DNA of 64,000 nucleotides from positions 4,712,001-4,776,000 of the forward strand of contig NZ_OY764190.1 in assembly GCF_963668215.1 (NCBI RefSeq), given 5' to 3'. Shown in pieces: positions 40,495 to 50,617 of this stretch. This DNA is from an uncultured Desulfosarcina sp. (GTDB taxonomy: Bacteria > Desulfobacterota > Desulfobacteria > Desulfobacterales > Desulfosarcinaceae). Position numbers and translations under genes: made by a program. The notes beneath the pieces are model-generated. The model was not told the origin of the DNA. It was given only the letters and a program-made list of their open reading frames with translations, and did not search any database. Positions within the stretch are counted from its first letter, which is position 1; each line of letters opens with the position of its first letter.

Positions 40495-42933
40495 CTACTT
40501 CCGGTATAGCCGCAAGCTGTTGGATACCACCGAAATGCTGGAAAAGGCCATGGCCAGGGCGGCCAGAATGGGATGCAGCTGACGCAGCATCATGGGCAGC
40601 CCTTCGAATGGATAGAGCGCTCCCGCGGCCACGGGAATCAGCACGGCATTGTAGAAGAAGGCCCAGAACAGATTCTGACGGATCGTCGTCATGGTAGCCC
40701 GGCTCAGCGCAATCGCGCGGGGAACGCCGCTGAGTGATCCGGATGCCAGGATCACCTCGGCAGTCTCGATGGCCACATCCGTGCCCGTACCGATGGCCAT
40801 GCCGACGTCTGCCTGGGCCAGCGCCGGGGCGTCGTTGATGCCGTCCCCCACCATGGCCACGATTTTTCCTTCGGCCTGAAGGGCCTTGACCCGCAAAGCC
40901 TTATCCTCTGGCCGCACTTCCGATTCCACCCTATCGACGCCGGCCTGCCTGCCGATGGCTTCGGCGGCCAGGCGGTTGTCACCGGTAAGCATCACGGTTT
41001 CCAGCCCCATCTGCTTCAAGCGAGCCACAGCCGGGGACGAGTCCGCCTTGATGCGGTCCGATACCCCGATAATCCCAAGAATCCGATTCGCTTCAGCGGC
41101 TACCATAACAGTTTTGCCATGGCCTTGAAGTTCGGCGATGCGTGCTTCCGTTTGAGAAGATAGCTTTATCGACCCATCTTCGAACCAGCGCGGTTTACCC
41201 ACCCGCAGGGAGCGGTTATTCACCCGGGCCTCTACGCCATGGCCCCCGTGGGCCTTGAAGCCCGCTGCCGGCAAAAGGGTAAGGCCCGAATCTGTGGCCT
41301 TTTCGACGATGGCCCGGCCCAGGGGGTGCTCGGAACCCTTTTCCACCGAGGCGGCCAGGGTGAGCAGTTCCATTTCGTTCATGCACCCTTGGTCATCGGG
41401 CAGCAGATCGGTCACCACCGGCCGGCCTTCGGTAATGGTACCGGTTTTGTCCAGAACCACGGTGGTCAGGCGGGTCGCCTCTTCCAGTGCGCGGCTGTTT
41501 TTGATGAGCATGCCCCGCTCGGCGCCTTTTCCGGTTCCGGCCATGATGGCCGTGGGCGTGGCCAGCCCCAATGCGCAGGGGCAGGCAATGACCAGAACGG
41601 CTACCATGCGGATCATGGCGGTGACGAAGTCCCCGGACACCACAATCCAGACCCCGAAAACCAGCAGCGCGATGACGATGATTGCCGGCACAAACACGGC
41701 GGCCACCCGGTCCGCCAGGGCCTGAATGGGCGCCTTGCTGCCCTGGGCCTCCTGAACCAGGCGGATAATCTGTGCCAGGGCGGTTTCGCGCCCCACACGA
41801 GTGGCGGTAAAGGTCAACATCCCCTGGCCGTTGATGGTTCCGGCGGCAACCGTGTCACCTTCTTTTTTATCCACGGGGATGGGTTCGCCCGTAAGCATGG
41901 ATTCGTCCACCGACGAAACGCCCTGGTTCACCCGTCCGTCCACGGGAATCCGCTCGCCGGGCCGGACGACCACCACGTCATCCACCCGTACCCGCTCGAT
42001 GGGAATCTCCACCTCCACCCCATTCTGGATCACGGTGGCGGTTTTGGGGCGCAGCCCCATCAGCTTGCGGATGGCGTTGCCTGTTTTTCCCTTGGAACGC
42101 GCCTCGAGCAGCTTGCCCATTTTGATCAGGGTGATAATCACCGCCGAGGTTTCGAAATAGACGTGGTCACCCAAACCGGGCAGCAGCAGGACGGCCAGGG
42201 AGTAGACATAGGCGGTGGACGATCCCAAGGCCACCAGCACGTCCATGTTGGCGCTTTTGTTCCGCAGGCTCTTCAGGCCGCTGACATAGTAGTCCCAGCC
42301 GGTGTAGAACTGTACCGGTGTGGCCAGCAGCAGGAAGACCCAGTTCATCCACGCATGGTGGCTCCAGGACCCTGTGATGCCGAAGTCCCTGGCCATGCTG
42401 AGAAGAAAGAGGGGCAGGGCGAAAACGACGCCCATGGTAAACTTGCGGGTCTGATCGGCAATTTCCCTTGCGCGGGAGTCAGCCTCCGCGTCGGCCGGTT
42501 CACCTTCCGTCTCGATGACGGCGCCGAAGCCGGCTTTTTCCACCGCTGCTGCTAAATCGTCCGGTGTCGCCATGGAAGGAAGGTAGTCGACGGCGGCCCG
42601 CTCGGCGGCGAAGTTGACCGCAGCGTTCACCACTCCGGGAACTTTTTTCCCCAGAGCCCGTTCGACGTTCATGGCGCAGTTGGCGCAACTCATTCCCGTA
42701 ATCGGAAAATCGATGTGCGCCGTCGTCACCCTGAATCCGAGTTTTTCGACTTTTTCGACTAGATCCTTGGCAGAAACGGTCTTCGGATCGAAGGTGACGG
42801 CAGCCTGCTGGGCGGCGAAATTTACGTTGGCCTCGTCAACGCCGGGAAGTTTGTTCAGGCCCCGGGAGATGTTCATGGCGCAGTTGGCGCAGGTCATCCC
42901 CGAAATGGGCAATGTCAGTGTCTGGCTCGCCAT
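40495..42933 (-). CDS. copA: Copper-exporting P-type ATPase
   Basis: An 812-residue P1B-type ATPase that pumps Cu(I) out of the cytoplasm. Two N-terminal heavy-metal domains carry GMTCANC (12-18) and GMSCANC (80-86). Eight membrane helices are expected; the CPC ion motif is in IACPCALGLATP (about residue 452), the phosphorylation site in VLDKTGTITEG (about 491-501), and GDGINDAPALAQADVGMAIG near 720. The start ATG 42933 overlaps the copZ stop (TAATG), so the chaperone and pump are coupled. Length and motif set are standard. Confidence 0.95.
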   Translation of the reverse strand: MASQTLTLPISGMTCANCAMNISRGLNKLPGVDEANVNFAAQQAAVTFDPKTVSAKDLVEKVEKLGFRVTTAHIDFPITGMSCANCAMNVERALGKKVPGVVNAAVNFAAERAAVDYLPSMATPDDLAAAVEKAGFGAVIETEGEPADAEADSRAREIADQTRKFTMGVVFALPLFLLSMARDFGITGSWSHHAWMNWVFLLLATPVQFYTGWDYYVSGLKSLRNKSANMDVLVALGSSTAYVYSLAVLLLPGLGDHVYFETSAVIITLIKMGKLLEARSKGKTGNAIRKLMGLRPKTATVIQNGVEVEIPIERVRVDDVVVVRPGERIPVDGRVNQGVSSVDESMLTGEPIPVDKKEGDTVAAGTINGQGMLTFTATRVGRETALAQIIRLVQEAQGSKAPIQALADRVAAVFVPAIIVIALLVFGVWIVVSGDFVTAMIRMVAVLVIACPCALGLATPTAIMAGTGKGAERGMLIKNSRALEEATRLTTVVLDKTGTITEGRPVVTDLLPDDQGCMNEMELLTLAASVEKGSEHPLGRAIVEKATDSGLTLLPAAGFKAHGGHGVEARVNNRSLRVGKPRWFEDGSIKLSSQTEARIAELQGHGKTVMVAAEANRILGIIGVSDRIKADSSPAVARLKQMGLETVMLTGDNRLAAEAIGRQAGVDRVESEVRPEDKALRVKALQAEGKIVAMVGDGINDAPALAQADVGMAIGTGTDVAIETAEVILASGSLSGVPRAIALSRATMTTIRQNLFWAFFYNAVLIPVAAGALYPFEGLPMMLRQLHPILAALAMAFSSISVVSNSLRLYRK

Positions 42934-43136
42934 TACTGGGCCGGATAGTTGATTTCGTCCAGGGCGGCCCGGATGCTTTCGATAGTGGCCGGGGCGTCCC
43001 ACCCGATGGTGACAGTTTTGGTTTCGGCGTCGGCTTTGACCGAAGTCACGCCATCCAGGTCGGCCAGTTCCGACTCGATGGCCGATACGCAGTGGCCGCA
43101 GGAAATGTTGGGAACGGTCAGTTTATCTTGATTCAT
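42933..43136 (-). CDS. copZ: Copper chaperone (heavy-metal-associated domain)
   Basis: A 67-residue single HMA domain: LTVPNISCGHCVSAIESELADLDGV carries the CxxC motif (SCGHC) that binds Cu(I), and VKADAETKTVTIGWD follows. It delivers copper to CopA, whose ATG overlaps its stop codon. ATG 43136 follows AAGGAGG; the frame is open 69 codons further upstream but that part lies in a repeat and is not called. Confidence 0.9.
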   Translation of the reverse strand: MNQDKLTVPNISCGHCVSAIESELADLDGVTSVKADAETKTVTIGWDAPATIESIRAALDEINYPAQ

Positions 43137-43455
43137 GGGTACCTCCTTGTAGACTGGCTTGTAGTCGGTCGATGCAAAAGGTAAGCGGCCTGAAGGAGGT
43201 TGGCAAGGTGGCGCAGGCAGGAATCCAATGAAGCCGGTTTGAGCCAATCGGCCCCCAACGTTTGGAAAAATCCCAAAAAACAAGCACCAAATTCCAAATA
43301 AATTCAAAAATCCAAATCTCAAACAGGGCGTTGGCACCAGCACGGTGTTTGGAATTTGGATTTTGGTGCTTGTGATTTATTTGAAATTTGGTGCTTGTAA
43401 TTTGCTATTTCAATCGAACCATTCCGACGATTGTATTCTTTCGCATTGCAACGCG
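43137..43455. repeat. Long imperfect inverted repeat upstream of copZ
   Basis: In a 319-base gap, 43280-43324 (CAAGCACCAAATTCCAAATA and on) is the complement of 43346-43398, with one 8-base bulge; the last 23 bases match in 22. The unit AAATTTGGTGCTTGT is also repeated directly. Sequences of this kind occur dispersed in Desulfobacterota genomes (from memory). The remainder of the gap holds the copZ leader; no clear copper operator was seen. Confidence 0.7.
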
Positions 43456-45210
43456 TTACATTTCATCTCCAGCCAGTCGTTTGAGATTATCCCTGGCAAA
43501 CTCGATGGACGGATCCAGTTCCAGGGCCAGGCGGTAATACTGAACCGCCTCTTCGGTTTTACCCATGTCCCGGTAGTTGGAGGCGATGTTGGCGTAGTCG
43601 ATGGCCGAACCGGGATCCAGTTGGATGACCTTTTCAAAGCAGCGGATGGCGGCCTCGTGTTCCTTGCGCATGAAATGGCAAAATCCCATGAGATTGTAAA
43701 TGTCGGTGCGCCGTGCATCCAGGGCTTCGCCTTTGGCCAGCACGGCAAGGGCGTTGGCATAGTCGCCCAGGTCCTTGTAGCAGACGCCCATGTAAGAATA
43801 GATGCTGGGAATGTCCTGACTGGCCGATGCCAGGTCCAGGGAAAGATCCAGGGCCCGGGAAAAATGCGTCAGGGCCAGTCGGGGATCGCCTTTTTCCAGG
43901 TGGCAATTGCCCAGGTAGAACTGGATGAAATATTTGCCCGGCAACAGGCGTTCCATTTCCATCAAACGCCGGATGGCTTTGTCCGGACCGAAGTTTTCCG
44001 TGGTAATTTTTGCGGCGAACATGGCCACACTGGTTCCGGCGGCGCGTTCCCGGAAGTGGGCGCCGGGAATAATGTTGTAGAAAGCCGGTACGGCCAGTCC
44101 GGGGTGGGTGGTCTCTATGGTCAGCACCTCGTAATCGCGCCGGGCAAGGGCCTGGATCAGGGCCTCCACCTCTTTGCGGATGTTGTCGTTGGAGATGTCG
44201 GGCAGGTCGGTCAGCGAAATGGGTCCGGGAGCCTTCATGATATAATCGGCATCGTCGAGTCGGGTAAATTTGGGCAGGCCCGAAGCTTCGTAATTGGCGC
44301 CGGAGTTAAAGTCGCCGGCCAGTTGGGCAACTTCGGTCAACGCGCGGCTCAGGGCCTTTTCCGGACCGGGGGTGGTGCCCGCGGTCCAGACGATTTCGCT
44401 TTTGGCGGGAAATGTAGCCGGATCGTAGGCCAGCACCGCAATGGAGGGGATCCCCATGTCCAGGGTAAAGTCGTTGACGAACAGCTCGACGCCTGCCCGG
44501 GCGTACTTGTCCAGCATCTCCCGGACCAGGCGGTCGGTTGCCGACTGCGGGTCGATTCGCGCTGCAGCCAGCCGCTGGCGGCTGATCAGTGATGACACGT
44601 GCCGTTCGACGATTTCGCAGACGCCCTGGACCAGGGCCTCTTCCACGCAATTGCCCGCCGAAGGGCCGTTGAAGGCGTTGATGGCATAGAACCAGTCGAT
44701 GGGAACCAGCACTTCTTTTTCCCGGGTCAGGTTCCAGGCGCCGGTCCAGCGAAGGGGCAGGGTTTCGAAAATTTTTCTGGCTGCGTCACGATCGTCCGAT
44801 TCGTCATGTACGGATTTGGCAATCTGCGCAAACGAGATGGCCTCTTTGCGGAATTGTTCCCATGTCCCCGATTCGGTATGGCTTTGATTCTTGTAGAAGC
44901 TGAAGAAACTGAACCGTTCGGCCAGTTCCATCACCGCGCTGGCCTCGGCCTGGGCCGGGGTGGCGCCTTTGCCCATCTGTTTTCGGGTGCCGATAACCGC
45001 CCGGGCATCGTGACCGCAGGTGCTGAAAAACACGGGAATGTCCAGCCGGCCATTGTCGATGCGCTCGGTTTTTTCAAGGATGTTCAATGCCATGGACTGC
45101 ATGCGATTTTTTACCGTGGCTACGGTCTTTTCCGGTTGACAGATTTTATCCTGATCGTCGGTCGCCTGCTTGAAGGCGTCCTTCAGTTCAATGGGTCCTG
45201 TTCGCTTCAT
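43456..45210 (-). CDS. YcaO-domain protein with C-terminal TPR repeats
   Basis: A 584-residue protein started at ATG 45210 (AAAAGGAG upstream). Residues about 60-400 are a YcaO domain; its ATP-binding acidic motifs are in EASAVMELAERFS and EEALVQGVCEIVERH. From about residue 410 to the end there are four TPR repeats (for instance FIQFYLGNCHLEKGDPRLAL, YSYMGVCYKDLGDYANAL, YNLMGFCHFMRKEHEAA). YcaO enzymes use ATP to activate backbone amides for azoline or thioamide formation, and E. coli YcaO assists RimO. No RiPP precursor, TfuA or dehydrogenase gene is adjacent, so this one probably acts on a protein held by the TPR part. The substrate is unknown. Confidence 0.85.
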   Translation of the reverse strand: MKRTGPIELKDAFKQATDDQDKICQPEKTVATVKNRMQSMALNILEKTERIDNGRLDIPVFFSTCGHDARAVIGTRKQMGKGATPAQAEASAVMELAERFSFFSFYKNQSHTESGTWEQFRKEAISFAQIAKSVHDESDDRDAARKIFETLPLRWTGAWNLTREKEVLVPIDWFYAINAFNGPSAGNCVEEALVQGVCEIVERHVSSLISRQRLAAARIDPQSATDRLVREMLDKYARAGVELFVNDFTLDMGIPSIAVLAYDPATFPAKSEIVWTAGTTPGPEKALSRALTEVAQLAGDFNSGANYEASGLPKFTRLDDADYIMKAPGPISLTDLPDISNDNIRKEVEALIQALARRDYEVLTIETTHPGLAVPAFYNIIPGAHFRERAAGTSVAMFAAKITTENFGPDKAIRRLMEMERLLPGKYFIQFYLGNCHLEKGDPRLALTHFSRALDLSLDLASASQDIPSIYSYMGVCYKDLGDYANALAVLAKGEALDARRTDIYNLMGFCHFMRKEHEAAIRCFEKVIQLDPGSAIDYANIASNYRDMGKTEEAVQYYRLALELDPSIEFARDNLKRLAGDEM

Positions 45211-45405
45211 CGGTACTCCTTTTTTGGCACTGCCTGTCCGGATTTGGTCGACGGGACGGTGGCCGAATTCGATTTTAAATGGGGTGTACATGTCCGAAGC
45301 GGATCGAGGCAAGCTCTTTTTTCGGGTTTCCCGAGTCTGTGACCCGGCCGGTTCTTTGCGTCGAAGCGCTTGCTTTGACAGCCGTTTCAGGGTATTAAGG
45401 CATGA

Positions 45406-45714
45406 ATGAGCGAAACCTTCAAAGAGCCCGAAATTGTCGATTACGGCGGCCGACGGCGTCAGTTCGACCGGCGGCTGAGTTCACAGCGGCCACAGGTGCC
45501 GGAGTACCGCTCCGGACGCACGCGCCGCAGCGGGTTCGATCGGCGCAGCATCAAAAACAATGCCCTGTACAAGGTCGTCGTCGAGCGTCGCGCCAACTTC
45601 GAACAATTCTTAAAAATGATTCCCGAAGAGGAAAAAATTCCGGAGAATCAGATGATACTGATCGATAACAGCAGTGATGCGGACGATGAATCCCGCTTGC
45701 AAGGAGATCCTTGA
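45406..45714 (+). CDS. Small Arg-rich protein upstream of hisB
   Basis: A 102-residue protein not recognised. Its first half carries two near-copies of an Arg/Asp motif, RRQFDRR and RRSGFDRRS, and a run of other Arg; the second half is acidic (EEEKIPENQMILIDNSSDADDE). It looks soluble and partly disordered, perhaps RNA- or nucleotide-binding by charge. Its TGA overlaps the hisB ATG by one base (TGATG), so the two are translationally coupled. The start ATG 45406 lies two bases after another ATG in a different frame, which leads to a shorter, less likely product. Confidence 0.65.
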   Translation: MSETFKEPEIVDYGGRRRQFDRRLSSQRPQVPEYRSGRTRRSGFDRRSIKNNALYKVVVERRANFEQFLKMIPEEEKIPENQMILIDNSSDADDESRLQGDP

Positions 45715-46301
45715 TGAGTCGAACCAGCCGGATTGAAAGGAAAACGACGGAAACCCAGATTGCGGTGGAAATCGACCTGGATGGGGATGGAAAGGCCGAT
45801 GTCCACACCGGCATTGCTTTTTTTGACCATATGTTGACCCTGTTCTGCGTTCACGGACGCTTCGATCTGAATGTCGTGGCCAATGGAGACCTGGATGTCG
45901 ATTTCCATCACACGGTTGAGGATGTCGGGCTGGTTCTCGGGGAAGCCGTATCGGCAGCCCTGGACAACCGGGCCGGCATCGAGCGCTACGGGTTTGCCGT
46001 GACCCCCATGGATGAAGCCTTGGCCCAGGTGGCCATCGATCTGTCCAACCGGCCGTATCTGGTTTACCGCCTGCCCAACACCCTGGATTGCGTCGGGACT
46101 TTCGATGCCGGCCTCGCCAAGGAATTTTTCCGGGCCTTCGCCGTCAAAGGGGGAATGAATCTGCACGTCAACGTTCCCTACGGGCAAAACGAGCATCACG
46201 TGTTGGAGTCGGTTTTCAAGTCCGTGGGCCGGGCCCTCAAACAGGCCGTCCGGACCGACACGGCCCGTTCCGGCGTCCTTTCTTCCAAAGGCGTCCTCTG
46301 A
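45714..46301 (+). CDS. hisB: Imidazoleglycerol-phosphate dehydratase
   Basis: A 195-residue enzyme of histidine synthesis that dehydrates imidazole glycerol phosphate. Metal-binding His and Glu are in GIAFFDHML, DFHHTVEDVG and GQNEHHVLESVFK. It is the mono-functional form without the phosphatase domain of enteric HisB. ATG 45714 follows AAGGAG; the other his genes are not nearby. Length matches the family. Confidence 0.96.
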   Translation: MSRTSRIERKTTETQIAVEIDLDGDGKADVHTGIAFFDHMLTLFCVHGRFDLNVVANGDLDVDFHHTVEDVGLVLGEAVSAALDNRAGIERYGFAVTPMDEALAQVAIDLSNRPYLVYRLPNTLDCVGTFDAGLAKEFFRAFAVKGGMNLHVNVPYGQNEHHVLESVFKSVGRALKQAVRTDTARSGVLSSKGVL

Positions 46302-46352
46302 TATTCCACTGATTGCGCCAAAAAATTTATCGGGAGGAACCCATAAGTCGCA

Positions 46353-46381
46353 TTGACAACCAACAGTCCGGGGTTTATCTT
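46353..46381 (+). promoter_or_regulatory. Sigma-70 promoter of dnaG-rpoD
   Basis: TTGACA, 17 bases, TATCTT (46376-46381): a full -35 and four of six at -10. The dnaG start is about 175 bases beyond, and no other gene lies between. It would drive the dnaG-rpoD pair. Confidence 0.65.
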
Positions 46382-46554
46382 GTTAAATTTAAAAAAGGTT
46401 GGCCCTATGCACACGTTAGCTACAGGCACTGTCCCGGCGTTCAGGCGTCATATCCACCGCCGATCCGGCCCATGACCGTACCTTCGTGAAGACGGTCCCG
46501 GTCCCACCGGAGTACGATTAAACCCGAATCCATTTGAAATGGAGGCGGCTTTTC

Positions 46555-48375
46555 TTGGCGGCATACATCCCTGACGATAAAATTGAAGCGATCAAAAACG
46601 CTTCCGATATCGTTGATATCGTATCGGAGGTTGTCTCCCTGCGGCGTGCAGGGCGCAACTTGTTGGGATTATGCCCTTTTCACGCTGAAAAAACGCCATC
46701 TTTCACGGTGAGCCCGGATAAGCAGATCTTTCATTGTTTCGGCTGCGGCGCCGGTGGGAACGTTTTTACTTTCCTGATGAAACAGGGCGGCCTTTCCTTC
46801 CCCGAAGCGGCGCGCGCGCTGGCCCGGCGTTATGGAATCGACCTGCCCACCCGGGATCTGTCTCCTTTCGAGAAAAAAAAGTTGACGGAGCGGGAAACGA
46901 TACTAACGCTTATCGACGAAGCCATGGCGTTTTACAGCGAGCGTTTGCTTTCAGGCAGGGAAGGGCAGCAGGCCATGGGCTATCTGCTGAAACGGGGGAT
47001 GACCCGCAAGACCATCGACGATTACAGCCTTGGCTTCGCGCCCGAAGGCTGGGACCATCTTGCCCGCCACCTGCATTCGCGCAAAAGGTCGCCGGCCATG
47101 GCCGCGCAGGCGGGCCTGATCGTTCCCCGCAAAAAAGGAGAGGGCTATTACGACCGGTTTCGCAACCGGATCGTTTTTCCCATTTTCAACGCCCAGAATC
47201 AGCCCATCGGGTTTGGCGGCCGGGTGATGGACGACGCGCTTCCCAAGTACCTGAACGGCCCCGAAACGCCGGTTTACAACAAAAGCCGCTCCCTTTACGG
47301 GCTGAACGCGGCCCGCCAGAAATGCCGGGAAGCCGGGACGGTTTACGTGGTGGAAGGGTATTTCGACATGCTCTCCATGCACCAGGTCGGCCTCACGAAC
47401 ACGGTGGCCACCCTGGGCACCTCCCTGACGGCCGAGCATGTGCGCATCCTCAGGGGATTTGTGGGTGAGGAGGGCAACGCCGTCCTGGTTTACGATTCGG
47501 ACCAGGCGGGGATCAAGGCGGCCCAGCGCAGCGTGGCGGTATTTCAGCAAGGAAACCTGGAGGCCAGGATTCTGGTGCTGCCCGAAGGTCATGATCCGGA
47601 CTCCTTTATCATGGAGCAGGGGCCCGACGATTTCCTGAAAGCGGCCGGCGGGGCCATGGCTATATTTTCCTTCATGACCGAATCGGCAGTGGATCGATAC
47701 GGGTTGAACGTCGAAGGAAAGGTGCGCATCGTCAACGAACTGAAACCGGCGATTCTGGCCATCGGCGACCCGGTGGCCCGTTCTTTGCGGATCAAGCAGC
47801 TGGCGGAACGCATCGAGGTGGAGGAATCGGTTGTCCTGGACAAGATTCGCCGGGGGAATCCCGCGCCGCCGGCCAGACCGGCATGGGCGAATGTCGGCGG
47901 TGGAAGGGATCGAACTCGGGAGGCACCCCCGGTACGGGGGGAAACCTACCGGCTGGAGCAGCGCCTTGTGGCTATGATGCTTCAGTTCCCGGAGATGGTC
48001 GCCGATATAAAACGGAGGCGATTGACCGACCATTTTTCTGATCCCGTGCTGACGGAGATCGGAAAGGAGATCATCGATCATTTCAACCAGAACGGCAGCG
48101 ATATTGCCAGCCTGATATCCCGCTGGGATGACCCGGAAAAAAGAGCGATGGTGACCCGACTGTCCATCAACGACGAACATTGGGGAAAGCAGGGCTGCAT
48201 GGCCCTGATCCGCCAGTTCGAAAACAGCATCAGGCGTCGGGACAAGGCATTGCTCAAACGGATCGAAGCCGCCGAAAAAAGCGGCGACGATGACCTTCTG
48301 GCCCAACTGTTGCGCGAAAAGCAGCATCAGGCCCAACGGACAACGGCGCGGCAAAGCGATACAATTCCATTTTAA
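46555..48375 (+). CDS. dnaG: DNA primase
   Basis: A 606-residue primase that makes RNA primers at replication forks. The CHC2 zinc finger is clear: Cys40, His43, Cys61, Cys64 (CPFHAEKTPSF then FHCFGCG). The TOPRIM catalytic domain includes TVYVVEGYFDML and AVLVYDSDQAGIKA. A TTG start at 46555 is chosen: it gives MAAYIPDDKIEAIK, the normal DnaG N-terminus, and lies nine bases after GGAGG. An upstream in-frame TTG would include that ribosome site. It is followed by rpoD, the second half of the usual macromolecular synthesis operon (rpsU is not in front of it here). Confidence 0.95.
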   Translation: MAAYIPDDKIEAIKNASDIVDIVSEVVSLRRAGRNLLGLCPFHAEKTPSFTVSPDKQIFHCFGCGAGGNVFTFLMKQGGLSFPEAARALARRYGIDLPTRDLSPFEKKKLTERETILTLIDEAMAFYSERLLSGREGQQAMGYLLKRGMTRKTIDDYSLGFAPEGWDHLARHLHSRKRSPAMAAQAGLIVPRKKGEGYYDRFRNRIVFPIFNAQNQPIGFGGRVMDDALPKYLNGPETPVYNKSRSLYGLNAARQKCREAGTVYVVEGYFDMLSMHQVGLTNTVATLGTSLTAEHVRILRGFVGEEGNAVLVYDSDQAGIKAAQRSVAVFQQGNLEARILVLPEGHDPDSFIMEQGPDDFLKAAGGAMAIFSFMTESAVDRYGLNVEGKVRIVNELKPAILAIGDPVARSLRIKQLAERIEVEESVVLDKIRRGNPAPPARPAWANVGGGRDRTREAPPVRGETYRLEQRLVAMMLQFPEMVADIKRRRLTDHFSDPVLTEIGKEIIDHFNQNGSDIASLISRWDDPEKRAMVTRLSINDEHWGKQGCMALIRQFENSIRRRDKALLKRIEAAEKSGDDDLLAQLLREKQHQAQRTTARQSDTIPF

Positions 48376-48410
48376 ACAACAATCCTGTATCTGTTCAGGA
48401 GGCAAACGGC

Positions 48411-50285
<1,875 letters not shown>

Positions 50286-50312
50286 TTCGCCCATGGGCGG
50301 TTTGCCATTGGC

Positions 50313-50341
50313 TTGACAAATGACAACGGCGAGAGTAGGAA
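50313..50341 (+). promoter_or_regulatory. Sigma-70 promoter of tRNA-Met
   Basis: TTGACA, 17 bases, TAGGAA (50336-50341), with the tRNA starting 19 bases after the -10, as for a tRNA promoter with a short 5' leader. Confidence 0.6.
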
Positions 50342-50359
50342 ACAAACGAAATTTTTGGG

Positions 50360-50432
50360 GGCCCATAGCTCAGTTGGCAGAGCCACCGGCTCATAACCGG
50401 TCGGTCCCTGGTTCGATCCCAGGTGGGCCCAC
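50360..50432 (+). tRNA. tRNA-Met (anticodon CAT), elongator type
   Basis: A complete cloverleaf: acceptor GGGCCCA with TGGGCCC, D stem GCTC/GAGC, anticodon stem ACCGG/CCGGT with loop CTCATAA, T arm CCTGG-TTCGATC-CCAGG, discriminator A; 73 bases, no encoded CCA. The ACCGG anticodon stem suits the elongator Met tRNA. A tRNA-Ile with modified CAT anticodon is less likely, but cannot be excluded by eye. Confidence 0.95.
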
Positions 50433-50488
50433 TTTCCAATATCCGCTTCGAGCTATTTTCGGCATCCGAACCGCTCGATGCGGGTATT

Positions 50489-50597
50489 CCTCCGGCGTGG
50501 TTCGGCAAGCCGCAGCGCCGGGAGGATGCGAAACCGGCTGGTGTGAAGAGGAAAAGGCAACTCGGCGCGGTGAGATAACGGCTCCCGCGCCTTTTTT
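50489..50597 (+). promoter_or_regulatory. Hairpin and intrinsic terminator in front of the Nif3-like gene
   Basis: Between tRNA-Met and the Nif3-like gene. A long hairpin pairs CCTCCGGCG (50489-50497) with CGCCGGGAGG (50515-50524), and inside it CGGC pairs with GCCG. Further on, GGCGCGG (50564-50570) pairs with CCGCGCC (50585-50591), followed by six T: a Rho-independent terminator. Only 20 bases separate it from the next ATG, which has its own GGAGA. The Nif3-like gene must therefore be read through this terminator, or by a promoter not seen. Confidence 0.6.
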
Positions 50598-50617
50598 GCG
50601 TCCGCGGAGACATTGAT

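Noticed and set aside
43137..43343. An N-terminal extension of copZ by 69 codons
   Set aside because: The extension lies in repeat DNA, and ATG 43136 has AAGGAGG and gives a complete HMA domain.
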